This document shows, piece by piece, positions 52,684 to 62,023 of a stretch of DNA of 64,000 nucleotides (positions are counted from its first letter, which is position 1; each line of letters opens with the position of its first letter). The notes beneath the pieces are model-generated. The model ran no database searches and had not been told where the DNA came from. It was given only the letters and a program-made list of their open reading frames with translations. The position numbers and the translations under genes were made by a program. The stretch covers positions 496,001 through 560,000 of the forward strand of contig NZ_JANCNS010000002.1 of NCBI RefSeq assembly GCF_022570735.2. Direction: 5' to 3'. The stretch is from Christiangramia oceanisediminis (lineage in GTDB: Bacteria > Bacteroidota > Bacteroidia > Flavobacteriales > Flavobacteriaceae).

Positions 52684-53265
52684 ATGAGCTCACGAAAAGA
52701 ATTTTGGATTAAGAATATGGTTTGTAGCAGATGCCTCAAAGTTATAAAACAAGAACTTCAAGAATTAGATATTACTGTACTCTCATTAGAGTTGGGAAGG
52801 TTAATGGTAGAAGCACCTAACCTAAATGAAGTTGCCATTACAGATAACGTAACAAGGGTGCTACACGCCAATAGTTTTGAAATAGTAAAAAAAGAAGAAG
52901 AGATGCTTGTTGAAAGAATGAAGATCATTCTAATTGAACAACTGCAAGAGTTGCCGTTACATATTAAAGTAAAGATATCTGAACTATTAGCATCAAGTCT
53001 TCACAAGGATTACAAGACATTAAGCAAACTATTCTCAACCAATGAAAAAACAACCATTGAAAAGTACTTTATCAAATTGAAGATAGAGAAGGTTAAAGAA
53101 CTTATCCAACTTAAGCAACATACCTTTTCAGATATAGGCTATCTACTGGATTATAGCAGTGTAAATCATTTATCCAGGCAGTTTAAGGAAGTCGTAGGAA
53201 TGAGTATGACAGATTACAAAAACATAGGAAATTGGAAGCGTAGGTTCTATGATGAAATCATATAA
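52684..53265 (+). CDS. HMA-like/AraC fusion regulator, copy 3
   Basis: About 193 aa from ATG 52684, chosen because it matches the length of copies 1 and 2; ATG 52657 or TTG 52648 are alternatives. HMA-like N-domain 'IKNMVCSRCLKVI' (Cys14, Cys17), then an AraC two-HTH domain with 'TIEKYFIKLKIEKVKELIQ' shared almost word for word with copy 1, and 'GMSMTDYKNIG'. Located next to the cusA operon and followed by the only plus-strand metal genes. Probable metal-sensing activator of these. Confidence 0.85.
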   Translation: MSSRKEFWIKNMVCSRCLKVIKQELQELDITVLSLELGRLMVEAPNLNEVAITDNVTRVLHANSFEIVKKEEEMLVERMKIILIEQLQELPLHIKVKISELLASSLHKDYKTLSKLFSTNEKTTIEKYFIKLKIEKVKELIQLKQHTFSDIGYLLDYSSVNHLSRQFKEVVGMSMTDYKNIGNWKRRFYDEII

Positions 53266-53327
53266 ATAAGAAAGAAAATTATGAAGATGAAATACTTTAA
53301 AAGTAGGTAGGTTTACATTCAATTTAA

Positions 53328-53391
53328 GCCTGGACATCTCCTCACGGCTTGTGTTGATAACCCCTCAATTATCTCACAAGCCAGTTCAGGC
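53328..53391. repeat. Nested hairpin in the gap after HMA-AraC copy 3
   Basis: Outer arms GCCTGGAC / GTTCAGGC (one mismatch) enclose perfect 8-bp inner arms GGCTTGTG (53346-53353) / CACAAGCC (53375-53382) with a 21-nt loop. No T-tract on either side. Could be a 3' end structure or a regulatory leader of the WG-repeat operon. Confidence 0.55.
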
Positions 53392-53436
53392 CCTTCGAAT
53401 GATGAAAAGTAAGAATTAACCAAAAAAAATAAAACA

Positions 53437-54036
53437 ATGAAAAAAATATTAATAGTGATTTTAATAATTCCTTTTATGGGAATTGCGCAAACCTTGGAAA
53501 ATTTAGATTATATATCACCTTTTAACAATGGCATCGCCGCCGTTAAAAAAGGAAACGAATGGGGTTTTATTGCCAAAGACGGAAGCTTATTGATTGATTT
53601 TCGCAATGATTTGGTTCTCACAAAAACGGATAACGCCAATTATCCAATTTTCAAAAACGATAGATGCTTGATTGCACATCATAAGGATGGGGTTCTCTAC
53701 TACGGATATATAAATAAAGATGGGGTAACAGTTATTACACCTGAATTCCTGAACGCTTCTAATTTTAAAAATGGTTCGGCCATTGTACTGAAGTTGGTCA
53801 AGGAACAACTTGGGAGCAACGAACTTATGAAGAACGTGGTGAACTACCACTATTTCGAAGTAATTATTGATAAGGATGGAGAAATTCGTCAGTATTTAAA
53901 TGAAGATCCGATACACATTACACTTTCAAAGAGGTATTTGAAAGTGGCTCCTAATATAACTTCAAAATTTATTTCTGAAGACCTTATTGCAATTGAGGGA
54001 ATCAATAAAAAATGGAAGATCAAAAAAATAAATTAA
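53437..54036 (+). CDS. WG-repeat secreted protein
   Basis: 199-aa protein: signal peptide to about residue 17 ('GIAQ'), then WG/KWG-type repeats ('KKGNEWGFIAKDGSLLIDF', 'YYGYINKDGVTVITPEF') and a third degenerate repeat. Repeat proteins of unknown function, possibly binding surfaces. First gene of a plus-strand set of small metal-related proteins. Confidence 0.82.
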   Translation: MKKILIVILIIPFMGIAQTLENLDYISPFNNGIAAVKKGNEWGFIAKDGSLLIDFRNDLVLTKTDNANYPIFKNDRCLIAHHKDGVLYYGYINKDGVTVITPEFLNASNFKNGSAIVLKLVKEQLGSNELMKNVVNYHYFEVIIDKDGEIRQYLNEDPIHITLSKRYLKVAPNITSKFISEDLIAIEGINKKWKIKKIN

Positions 54037-54070
54037 AACAGATATAATTTCAATTTCAAAAACAAAAACA

Positions 54071-54319
54071 ATGAAAAATCACTGGTTATGGATGGTCATT
54101 GGTTGTGGCCTTCCCTTGTTACTCATCTTTTTTGCTCCTTCAATTGGTATTGGAGGCGGAACCTGGCTTTTTGCATTCATTTTATTAATGTTCGCCATAC
54201 ACCTAATGATGCCAATGCAACACGGAACTCACACCCATGGATTATCTGATAAAAATTTGGATAAAAATGATAAGAAATACGATCAAGAAGGGAACATCAC
54301 TAAAACAAAAACAAGATGA
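54071..54319 (+). CDS. Small His-rich membrane protein (DUF2933-like)
   Basis: 82 aa with two TMs ('WLWMVIGCGLPLLLIFFAP', 'WLFAFILLMFAIHLMM') and a C-terminal 'MQHGTHTHGLSDK' His patch, which could bind metal. Resembles DUF2933 proteins found beside copper genes; the match is by pattern. Overlaps the next gene by ATGA. Confidence 0.7.
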   Translation: MKNHWLWMVIGCGLPLLLIFFAPSIGIGGGTWLFAFILLMFAIHLMMPMQHGTHTHGLSDKNLDKNDKKYDQEGNITKTKTR

Positions 54320-54522
54320 AACAAAAATTTCAAATAGAGGGAATCAGTTGTGGTGGATGTGTAACAAGGGTCAAGAAGACTTTAGAAGAACACCCCAATA
54401 TCGAAAAGGCAGAAATTTTTCTGGAACCAAAAGGAGCAACGCTCATCACAATGACGGAAAATCTTTCAATTACTGAATTGCAAAAGCAGCTCAGCAAACT
54501 TAACGGGTACACAATTACATAA
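54316..54522 (+). CDS. HMA-domain metallochaperone
   Basis: 68-aa cytoplasmic HMA domain with 'GISCGGCVTR' (Cys12, Cys15). CopZ-like. Translation coupled to the DUF2933-like membrane protein by a 4-bp overlap, suggesting they act together. Confidence 0.88.
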   Translation: MKQKFQIEGISCGGCVTRVKKTLEEHPNIEKAEIFLEPKGATLITMTENLSITELQKQLSKLNGYTIT

Positions 54523-54546
54523 ATAAATTAATTAAAACCAAAAATT

Positions 54547-54765
54547 ATGCATTTATACGACGGACATTTTGGAGGAATGCACCTAATATGGTGGATTATA
54601 TGGATTATTTTATTGGCTTGGATTTTCTTTATCCCAACAGATATTCCCTACCAAAAATCAAAAAAAGAAAAGCCATTGGATATCCTAAAAAAAAGGTTTG
54701 CCAGGGGTGAAATCTCAAAGGAGGAATTTGAAGAATATAAAAAATTAATAAACCCAGATAACTAA
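54547..54765 (+). CDS. SHOCT-domain small membrane protein, second copy
   Basis: 72 aa: a Trp/His-rich start ('MHLYDGHFGGMHLIWWIIW'), one TM, and a C-terminal SHOCT motif ('DILKKRFARGEISKEEFEEY'). Paralog of the protein at 41.73 kb. Confidence 0.85.
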   Translation: MHLYDGHFGGMHLIWWIIWIILLAWIFFIPTDIPYQKSKKEKPLDILKKRFARGEISKEEFEEYKKLINPDN

Positions 54766-54783
54766 CCTAAAAACACATAAACT

Positions 54784-55059
54784 ATGTATCGATTGAACGT
54801 AAAAAAATTTGGTTTTGCCCTCGGTCTTACTGGAGCTTTGATTTATTTGGGCTGTATGATCGTGATGGCAACAGCGGGACAAGAAGGAACGATTATATTT
54901 TTCAATAGTCTTTTACACGGTCTGGACACAAGCAATATAATAAGAATGGACGTTCCCCTTTTGGAAGCATTTTTCGGTATTGTTCAAACCTTCATTTTAG
55001 GTTGGTTAATTGGAGCGTGCATTGCAGCATTTTACAATGCCCAAATTAAAAGGGGATAA
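54784..55059 (+). CDS. DUF5676 family membrane protein
   Basis: 91 aa with two TMs ('FALGLTGALIYLGCMIVMAT' and 'FFGIVQTFILGWLIGACIAAFYN') and a loop 'LLHGLDTSNIIRMDVP' typical of DUF5676. Family function unknown; frequent in copper islands. Last of the small-protein operon. Confidence 0.82.
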   Translation: MYRLNVKKFGFALGLTGALIYLGCMIVMATAGQEGTIIFFNSLLHGLDTSNIIRMDVPLLEAFFGIVQTFILGWLIGACIAAFYNAQIKRG

Positions 55060-55148
55060 TTTTTTATCAGGGAAAATTTAAAAGCATTTGGCAATAAACC
55101 TCTTTAATTAGAACATAACTATATAAAATAAGTTTTAAATCCTTAATA

Positions 55149-55949
55149 ATGCAGAATAAGAAACCTCTTAGAAATATTAAAACAATAGCTGTTCCAGTAT
55201 TAATTTGGGCAGGCATCTTCTATTTCCTGGTACACCCTTTTACAATGGTGCTCTATTGGTTTGAATATAGTAACACAGTGTTTTCGTTTTCCCTGTTTCA
55301 AGATGTTTTAAAAACCCGATTTTTAGAGTCTTTCACTTTTGATATGAGTGGAATGGGAGGTTTACTCACGCTCTTAGGTGGTCTGTTGGGACTACTGTCT
55401 GGTTTGTTTTGGATAAACCTTAAAAGGAAAAATGAACTCATTGGAACACAACAACGATTACTTGTTCAAGATATCGAGGCATTAATCCAAGCTGGCGAAA
55501 ATGAACGGGTCGAGTTGAAGTCTTCCATACGTTATGACTATTACCGTAAATCAACCAATCGCGACCTAGAAGTTATCATAGCCAAAACCATCACAGGGTT
55601 TATGAACGCAAAAGGTGGAAAACTTATAATTGGTGTTGATGACGAAGGAAATGTTCTGGGATTGGAAAAAGATTATAAAACCCTAAAGCATAAAAACATG
55701 GATGGGTATGAACGTGCGGTGTTCAGGATTATTTCTACGCAATTGGGGCACGAGGCTTGTTTCAGCAACCATATTTCATTTTACAGTATTAATGAAAAAG
55801 ATGTGTGCGTAGTGGATATCGAACCTTCGGAAAAACCCATTTATGTCAACGATACCGAAAACACCACATTCTATGTGCGTACTGGCAATGCAACCTACCC
55901 ATTGACTGTTAAAGAAGCTGTTAATTATTTAGAAAATAGAAAGCAATAG
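55149..55949 (+). CDS. Membrane-anchored AlbA_2 (Schlafen-like) protein
   Basis: 266 aa: two N-terminal TMs (about 12-32 and 65-90), a linker, then an AlbA_2 domain from about residue 120 ('NERVELKSSIRYDYY', 'ITGFMNAKGGKLIIGVDDEGNVLG', 'FYVRTGNATYPL'). AlbA_2 domains occur in DNA/RNA-binding Schlafen-type and transcription-related proteins; a TM-anchored form is less common. Ends 4 bp before the lycopene-cyclase-domain gene. Confidence 0.8.
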   Translation: MQNKKPLRNIKTIAVPVLIWAGIFYFLVHPFTMVLYWFEYSNTVFSFSLFQDVLKTRFLESFTFDMSGMGGLLTLLGGLLGLLSGLFWINLKRKNELIGTQQRLLVQDIEALIQAGENERVELKSSIRYDYYRKSTNRDLEVIIAKTITGFMNAKGGKLIIGVDDEGNVLGLEKDYKTLKHKNMDGYERAVFRIISTQLGHEACFSNHISFYSINEKDVCVVDIEPSEKPIYVNDTENTTFYVRTGNATYPLTVKEAVNYLENRKQ

Positions 55950-55953
55950 GTCT

Positions 55954-56664
55954 ATGCAATACGTCTGGTTTATATGGTCTCTCATTATCCTTGCACTTTG
56001 GGCAGTTATTTTCTTGTCTAAAAAAGGGAATAGAAAAGAAATGCTTAAAATGAGCCTTATTACGATGCCCTTTGGTTTAACAGAACCATTATTTGTACCA
56101 GAATATTGGATGCCACCTTCCTTATTCCATTTAGCGGAAAGAATAGGTTTTGATATTGAGAGCCTTATCTTCTCTTTTGCCATTGGCGGAATAGGGACGG
56201 TACTCTACAATCTTATTTTTAAAAGAAGACTTGCCCAAATACCGCATAGCGAACGAAGTCATAGCAGGCACCGATTGCATATTTTTCTACTTTTTACGCC
56301 AGCATACGTGTTCATCATTCTAGCGCTATTTACGTCGTTCAATCACATTTATTGCGGTATTATAGCTTTGTTCATAGGTGGCTTGGCAACACTTTATTGT
56401 CGTCCGGATTTAAAAGGAAAGATATGGGTTGGGGGAATTCTGTTTACCATACTGTACTTCATTTATTTCGGAAGCATCCTTCCGTTTTATCCGCAATATG
56501 TGGAGCTGTACTGGAATATGGACAACCTGACCCATATTCTTGTTTTAGGAATTCCAATTGAAGAATTATTATTCGCTTTCACCTTTGGTATGTATTGGTC
56601 TGGATTATATGAACACTTGTATTGGAGAAAACTTATAAAATCAAAAGAAATATCAACCAACTAA
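55954..56664 (+). CDS. Lycopene cyclase domain membrane protein
   Basis: 236-aa protein with about seven TMs. 'LTHILVLGIPIEELLFAFTFGMYWSGLYEH' region (about 196-225; key residues Pro, Glu-Glu, Phe) is the heterodimeric/fungal-type lycopene cyclase signature, and a similar 'MPFGLTEPLFVPEYWMPP' stretch is at about 34-51. No other carotenoid genes are near, so its substrate is open. Confidence 0.82.
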   Translation: MQYVWFIWSLIILALWAVIFLSKKGNRKEMLKMSLITMPFGLTEPLFVPEYWMPPSLFHLAERIGFDIESLIFSFAIGGIGTVLYNLIFKRRLAQIPHSERSHSRHRLHIFLLFTPAYVFIILALFTSFNHIYCGIIALFIGGLATLYCRPDLKGKIWVGGILFTILYFIYFGSILPFYPQYVELYWNMDNLTHILVLGIPIEELLFAFTFGMYWSGLYEHLYWRKLIKSKEISTN

Positions 56665-56676
56665 TACATTCAAACT

Positions 56677-57138
56677 ATGAAAAAACTATTGGCCATAGAT
56701 GGTTCAGATTTCAGTAAAGTAGCCATTCACGAACTTATAAAAATGACCCTATCCTCAAATAGTGAAATTCATATTATAAATGTTTATGAAGTTCCGAAAA
56801 CAACCGGCCTGGGATTGCATACTATGGGCGGCAGGATAGGAAATTACATAGAAGAAATTAGAAGTAACGCTCAAAAATTGGGAAACAAAATTGTTTCAGA
56901 AGCTTCCGATAAAATCAAGGCCGAAAACAAGGCACTTACTATAACCACAAGTGTTGTTAGTGGCCTGCCCAAAAGTACTATTTATGAAAAAGCAGAAGAT
57001 TGGGGTGCAGATTTAATTGTAGTAGGCTCTCAGGGTCACGGTGCTTTTTCTCGCTTAGTATTGGGCTCTGTATCCCAATATTTGACCACAAATGCCAAAT
57101 GTTCAGTACTCATTGCAAGAGATAGAAATAAAAAATGA
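56677..57138 (+). CDS. Universal stress protein, single domain
   Basis: 153-aa UspA-type protein with intact ATP loop 'GSQGHGAFSRLVLGSVSQYL' near residues 115-134. Overlaps the NDH-2 gene start by 4 bp (ATGA), implying joint expression. Confidence 0.93.
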   Translation: MKKLLAIDGSDFSKVAIHELIKMTLSSNSEIHIINVYEVPKTTGLGLHTMGGRIGNYIEEIRSNAQKLGNKIVSEASDKIKAENKALTITTSVVSGLPKSTIYEKAEDWGADLIVVGSQGHGAFSRLVLGSVSQYLTTNAKCSVLIARDRNKK

Positions 57139-58490
57139 AAGAAAAGCAAACACATAGCATTACATTAGAATCCACTTGTAAGATAACAGATGAAATCTGT
57201 CTTCCCGATACCAAATTACCTCGTGTGGTTATCGTTGGTGGAGGATTTGCAGGTTTGGCATTGGTTGAAAAACTGAAACACAAAGAAGTTCAAGTGGTTT
57301 TACTCGATAAAAATAACTTCCATCAATTTCAACCTTTATTATATCAAGTGGCAACGAGTGCGTTGGAACCTGATAGCATAGTATTTCCATTCAGAAAACA
57401 AATTAATGGATATAAAAATGTATTGTTTCGTTTGGCTGAAGTTGAGAAAATTCAACCTGATTCAAATACTATATTGACCAATAAGGGAAGTGTTTCTTAT
57501 GACTATTTAGTGTTGGCTACTGGCACGACCACCAATTTCTTTGGGATGGATTCTATGGCCGAAAATAGTTTGGGGATGAAGGATATTCGCGATTCCCTCA
57601 ACATCCGCCATATGATGTTGCAAAATTTAGAACAGGCTGCCATTACCTGTGATGATGATGAACGGGACGCCCTAACAAATTTTGTAATTGTAGGTGGTGG
57701 TCCTGCCGGTGTAGAGATGGCAGGAGCATTGGCTGAATTCTGTAAATACATTCTACCCAAAGATTATCCAGAGTATCCTGCTTCCATTATGAACATTTAT
57801 TTAATAGAAGCCATTGATGAGTTGTTAAGTACAATGTCTGATAAAGCATCTTCGAAAACCCTCAAATATTTAGAGGATTTAAATGTAAAGGTATTATTAA
57901 ATGAAGCTGTAAGCAATTATGATGGAAAGGAAGTCACTACCAAAAGTGATAAGACCATTTTGGCTAAAAACCTTATCTGGACGGCTGGCGTAAAAGGACA
58001 ATTCCCAAATGGTATTGATGGAAAACACGTAGTCAGAGGCAACCGTATTAAAACCAATGCCAATTTAAAAGTAGAAGGCTACGAAAATATTTTTGCCATA
58101 GGTGATATCGCAGCACTCATTTCCAAAGAAACCCCAAAAGGACATCCACAAGTAGCACAGACCGCTATTCAACAAGGTAAATACCTGGGCGATTCGATAT
58201 TAAATATCATAAATAACAAATCCATAAAACCTTTCAAATATAAAGATAAAGGTTCCTTAGCAACCGTAGGTAAACGCAAGGCAGTTGCCGATTTGGGCAA
58301 ATTTAAATTTGCAGGCTATTTCGCCTGGTTGCTGTGGTCCGTTGTTCACTTGATGTCCATAAGTGGATTTAGAAATAGATTGATGGTTGGTTTTAATTGG
58401 GCGGTTAGCTATTTCACTTATGAAAAGAGCAACCGCCTGATTATTAGAAACTTTAAACCGAAATCTTCGGTTAAAAACAGAACAAAATAA
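57135..58490 (+). CDS. ndh: NAD(P)/FAD-dependent oxidoreductase, type II NADH dehydrogenase
   Basis: 451-aa NDH-2-like flavoprotein that passes electrons from NADH to quinone without proton pumping and without Fe-S clusters. FAD site 'VVIVGGGFAGLALVEKL' near residue 31, 'FHQFQPLLYQVATSALEP' quinone-side motif near 60, NADH site 'IVGGGPAGVEMAGALAEF' near 183, 'FAIGDIAAL' near 318, and a C-terminal amphipathic/TM membrane anchor ('YFAWLLWSVVHLM'). Confidence 0.9.
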   Translation: MKEKQTHSITLESTCKITDEICLPDTKLPRVVIVGGGFAGLALVEKLKHKEVQVVLLDKNNFHQFQPLLYQVATSALEPDSIVFPFRKQINGYKNVLFRLAEVEKIQPDSNTILTNKGSVSYDYLVLATGTTTNFFGMDSMAENSLGMKDIRDSLNIRHMMLQNLEQAAITCDDDERDALTNFVIVGGGPAGVEMAGALAEFCKYILPKDYPEYPASIMNIYLIEAIDELLSTMSDKASSKTLKYLEDLNVKVLLNEAVSNYDGKEVTTKSDKTILAKNLIWTAGVKGQFPNGIDGKHVVRGNRIKTNANLKVEGYENIFAIGDIAALISKETPKGHPQVAQTAIQQGKYLGDSILNIINNKSIKPFKYKDKGSLATVGKRKAVADLGKFKFAGYFAWLLWSVVHLMSISGFRNRLMVGFNWAVSYFTYEKSNRLIIRNFKPKSSVKNRTK

Positions 58491-58497
58491 TTTAATA

Positions 58498-59853
58498 ATG
58501 AAAAACACCACAGATAAAAATAATAAGCTTTCCCTAATAGGTTCCATATCTCTTGGTACTGGCGTAATGATTGGTGCTGGCATATTTGTCCTTATGGGGC
58601 AAATAGCAGAGTTGGTGGGTGATCTATTTCCCATTGCATTTATTGCGGGAGCCTTTGTGGTGGGGTTCAGTTCATATTCCTATGTCAAGTTTTCAAATGC
58701 TTTTCCGTCGTCTGGAGGTGTGGTTAAATTTCTTAACAAATCCTATGGGCCTGGAACAACAACTGGGTTTTATTCTTTACTGATGTACGTATCAATGGTA
58801 GTTTCAGAAAGTTTGGTGGCCGGCACTTTTGGGGCTTATACACTTAGGCTATTTCCAGATTCCTACGCAAATTATGCCTCTGTTCTTGGAGTGGGACTTA
58901 TTGTTATTGCTTATATAGTGAATATCCTGGGCAATAAGGTTATTGGTGCAACAGCTACCTTTACAGCAGTTATCAAAGTTTTTGGTATTGCATTGCTCGC
59001 CATTGCAGGGTTAATAGTTTCTGGATTTGCAGACATTACAGGAAGCTATATTCCTCAAAATACCGAAGCTTTACCACAGGGCTTTGGCTTTGTGGCTGCA
59101 TTGGCATTGGCAATCCTTGCCTATAAAGGATTTACAACAATCACGAACCAAGGAGCCGATATTAAAAGCCCGCATAAAAATCTTGGTAGGTCTATCGTGT
59201 TTTCCATACTTATCTGCACACTGATATATGTAGCCTTGGCATTAGCTGTTGCGGGAGGTTTAAGCATTCCTGAAATAATCGAAGCTAAAGATTATGCCCT
59301 TGCAGCCGCCGCAAAACCTGTTTTTGGGGAATGGGGTTCCTGGATTACCATTGGCATTGCCATTATTGCCACGGTTTCTGGGGTCATTGCCAGTATCTTT
59401 TCCTCTTCACGCTTGTTGGCAATGCTCAGCAATATGAAACAGGTGCCTTCTTTAACCAAACTTGGTAGCTTAAAAAATCCAGCACTAGTATTCACGTCTT
59501 CCCTCGCCATTTTACTGACCGTGCTTTTCGATTTGACAAGGATAGCATCCATTGGGGCTATTTTTTACCTTATTATGGATATCGCTATCCATTGGGGGCT
59601 GTTCCGTCACCTTAAAAACAAAGTGGTTTTTCAGCCTATCATCCCATTAATAGCCATCGTATTGGACATTGCGGTATTGGCAGCTTTTCTTTATATAAAA
59701 TATCTGAACGATCCTTTGGTGCTTATCGTAGCAGCGATTGGGATTGTTCTAATACTTGTTGCAGAACGCCTTTTTATGATTTCACACACAGACGATGAAG
59801 GTAATATGCCAATGGGAATGAAGAATACAAGTGACAAAAACAAAAAAACATAA
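58498..59853 (+). CDS. APC-family permease, second copy
   Basis: 451-aa transporter with about 12 TMs; 'GTGVMIGAGIFVLMGQIAEL' near residue 21 matches the paralog at 42.57 kb nearly word for word, as does 'LFDLTRIASIGAIFYLIMDI'. Located 7 bp after NDH-2 in the same operon. Substrate unknown. Confidence 0.88.
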   Translation: MKNTTDKNNKLSLIGSISLGTGVMIGAGIFVLMGQIAELVGDLFPIAFIAGAFVVGFSSYSYVKFSNAFPSSGGVVKFLNKSYGPGTTTGFYSLLMYVSMVVSESLVAGTFGAYTLRLFPDSYANYASVLGVGLIVIAYIVNILGNKVIGATATFTAVIKVFGIALLAIAGLIVSGFADITGSYIPQNTEALPQGFGFVAALALAILAYKGFTTITNQGADIKSPHKNLGRSIVFSILICTLIYVALALAVAGGLSIPEIIEAKDYALAAAAKPVFGEWGSWITIGIAIIATVSGVIASIFSSSRLLAMLSNMKQVPSLTKLGSLKNPALVFTSSLAILLTVLFDLTRIASIGAIFYLIMDIAIHWGLFRHLKNKVVFQPIIPLIAIVLDIAVLAAFLYIKYLNDPLVLIVAAIGIVLILVAERLFMISHTDDEGNMPMGMKNTSDKNKKT

Positions 59854-59872
59854 TTAATTAAAAACAATTTAT

Positions 59873-60886
59873 ATGAAAAATGTAGCAGTTATAGGTTACG
59901 GAGTCATTGGAAAAAGGGTGGCAGATGCCATCAACTTACAAAACGATATGAAGCTTTCGGGAGTATGTGATATCATTAGCGACTGGCGAATTCAAAATGC
60001 CGTAAGAAAGGAATACGATATTTATGCAGCTACCCAGGAAGCTGAAGGTAAAATGAAATCCGAAGGAATTTCAGTAAAAGGAAATTTACAGGAGCTTTTA
60101 AAGAAATCAGACCTGGTTGTTGATTGTACACCCAAAAAGATTGCCGCTCAAAATGTCGTTATCTACAAGGAGCAAAACATCAAATTTATTGTACAAGGAG
60201 GTGAAAAACACGAAACTACAGGTCATTCCTTTAGTGCTGAAAATAATTACAAATCGGCTTTAAACTTGAATGCGACAAGAGTAGTTTCCTGCAACACCAC
60301 CTCCATTCTTCGTACGTTGACCGCGTTAAAAAGGGCCGATTTATTGGACTATGCCAGGGGCACGCTTTTAAGAAGGGCAACAGATCCTTGGGAAAGCCAT
60401 TTAGGTGGTATTATGAATACGATGGTTCCCGAAAAAGATATCCCAAGCCATCAAGGTCCAGATGCTAAAAGTGTTGACCCAGAATTGGATGTCATCACCG
60501 CAGCGGTAAAAGTACCCGAAACATTGAGCCATATGCACTACTGGAATGTGAAATTGAAAAAGCAGGCGACAAAGGAAGAAGTGCTAAATGCTTTCAAAAC
60601 TTCAAGTCGTATTAAACTAATTCAATATGACCAAGGCCTGGTTTCTAACAATACCATTAAGGAAATGTTCCTGGATATGGGAAGGCCCTGGGGCGATATG
60701 TATGAAGTTGCCCTTTGGGAAGATATGCTGAAAGTACAGGGGGACGAACTTTTTTACGCTTACGTAGTCGATAACCAGGCTATTGTAATTCCCGAAACTA
60801 TTGATGCTATTAGGGCACTTACCGGAATTGAAACAGATGGTGCAACATCAATTTCCAAAACCAATGAAAGTTTAGGCATTCATTAA
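59873..60886 (+). CDS. Type II (archaeal-type) glyceraldehyde-3-phosphate dehydrogenase
   Basis: 337-aa GAPDH of the archaeal type II lineage, unlike the usual bacterial enzyme. Rossmann start '[17 protein letters not shown]', catalytic Cys140 in '[14 protein letters not shown]', and the substrate motif '[15 protein letters not shown]'. Oxidises glyceraldehyde-3-phosphate to 1,3-bisphosphoglycerate, with NAD(P). Immediately followed by class I aldolase, so two consecutive glycolytic steps are carried by the island. Confidence 0.92.
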   Translation: MKNVAVIGYGVIGKRVADAINLQNDMKLSGVCDIISDWRIQNAVRKEYDIYAATQEAEGKMKSEGISVKGNLQELLKKSDLVVDCTPKKIAAQNVVIYKEQNIKFIVQGGEKHETTGHSFSAENNYKSALNLNATRVVSCNTTSILRTLTALKRADLLDYARGTLLRRATDPWESHLGGIMNTMVPEKDIPSHQGPDAKSVDPELDVITAAVKVPETLSHMHYWNVKLKKQATKEEVLNAFKTSSRIKLIQYDQGLVSNNTIKEMFLDMGRPWGDMYEVALWEDMLKVQGDELFYAYVVDNQAIVIPETIDAIRALTGIETDGATSISKTNESLGIH

Positions 60887-60897
60887 ACACTATTAAG

Positions 60898-61956
60898 ATG
60901 AAAAAAAACGAAAATATTACAGAGCTTTTAGGGGAAAAAGCATCCTTCTATCTTGATCACGTTAGCGAAAAGATCACAAAAGATGAATTGCAGTTACCTG
61001 GCAGGAACTTTCTCAAGGTATTTGTGAAGAGTAATCGCAGTCCGCAGGTGTTGCGTAGCCTTTCCCAATTATATAACCACGGCAATCTGGGCGGGACAGG
61101 CTACTTGAGCATTCTTCCGGTAGACCAGGGTATTGAGCATAGCGCAGCCTTCTCATTCTATAAAAATCCGGATTATTTTGACCCTGAAAACATCATAAAA
61201 CTTGCTATGGAAGCCGGTTGCAATGGTGTGGCCTCCACATTTGGTGTATTGGGTTTGAATGCTCGAAAATATGCCCATAAAATCCCCTTTATCGTAAAAA
61301 TTAACCATAACGAATTGCTTACCTATCCCAATAAGTATGACCAAACCTTATTTGGAAAAGTAAAAAATGCCTGGGATATGGGAGCCGTTGCTGTGGGGGC
61401 TACCATCTATTTTGGTTCCGAAGAAAGCAACAGGCAGCTTAAAGAAATAGCCGAAGCTTTTGAAGAAGCCCACAATCTGGGAATGGCTACTATTTTATGG
61501 TGCTATCTGCGCAACGAAGCTTTTAAAACAGAGAAAGAAGATTACCACTCGGCTGCCGATTTAACAGGACAGGCAAATCATTTGGGTGTCACCACCCAGG
61601 CTGACATCATCAAGCAAAAATTACCTGTAAACAATTTCGGCTTTAAAAATATAGGATTTGGCAAATGTGATGATGCGATGTATGAGACCCTTGCCACAGA
61701 ACACCCCATAGACCTTTGCAGGCTACAGGTGGCAAATTGCTATATGGGAAAAATAGGACTGATTAATTCAGGAGGTGGGTCTAAAGGTGAATCTGATTTA
61801 GTTGAGGCAATAACAACTGCCGTCATCAATAAAAGAGCCGGAGGTTCAGGGCTGATAATGGGAAGAAAGGCATTTCAAAAACCTTTCAATAAGGGGATTG
61901 AGTTATTGCATTCCGTGCAACAGGTATATCTGGAAGATAGTATAACCATCGCTTAA
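60898..61956 (+). CDS. fbaB: Class I fructose-bisphosphate aldolase (FbaB)
   Basis: 352-aa Schiff-base aldolase close to E. coli FbaB over its full length: '[18 protein letters not shown]' near residue 65, '[19 protein letters not shown]', '[18 protein letters not shown]', '[12 protein letters not shown]', '[19 protein letters not shown]' and '[12 protein letters not shown]'. Needs no metal, unlike class II aldolases. 11 bp after the GAPDH gene. Confidence 0.95.
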   Translation: MKKNENITELLGEKASFYLDHVSEKITKDELQLPGRNFLKVFVKSNRSPQVLRSLSQLYNHGNLGGTGYLSILPVDQGIEHSAAFSFYKNPDYFDPENIIKLAMEAGCNGVASTFGVLGLNARKYAHKIPFIVKINHNELLTYPNKYDQTLFGKVKNAWDMGAVAVGATIYFGSEESNRQLKEIAEAFEEAHNLGMATILWCYLRNEAFKTEKEDYHSAADLTGQANHLGVTTQADIIKQKLPVNNFGFKNIGFGKCDDAMYETLATEHPIDLCRLQVANCYMGKIGLINSGGGSKGESDLVEAITTAVINKRAGGSGLIMGRKAFQKPFNKGIELLHSVQQVYLEDSITIA

Positions 61957-62023
61957 TTATAACAAAAAAATTCAATAGTCAAATTATGTAATTATAACGA
62001 AAACATTTCAAAATCAATAAATT

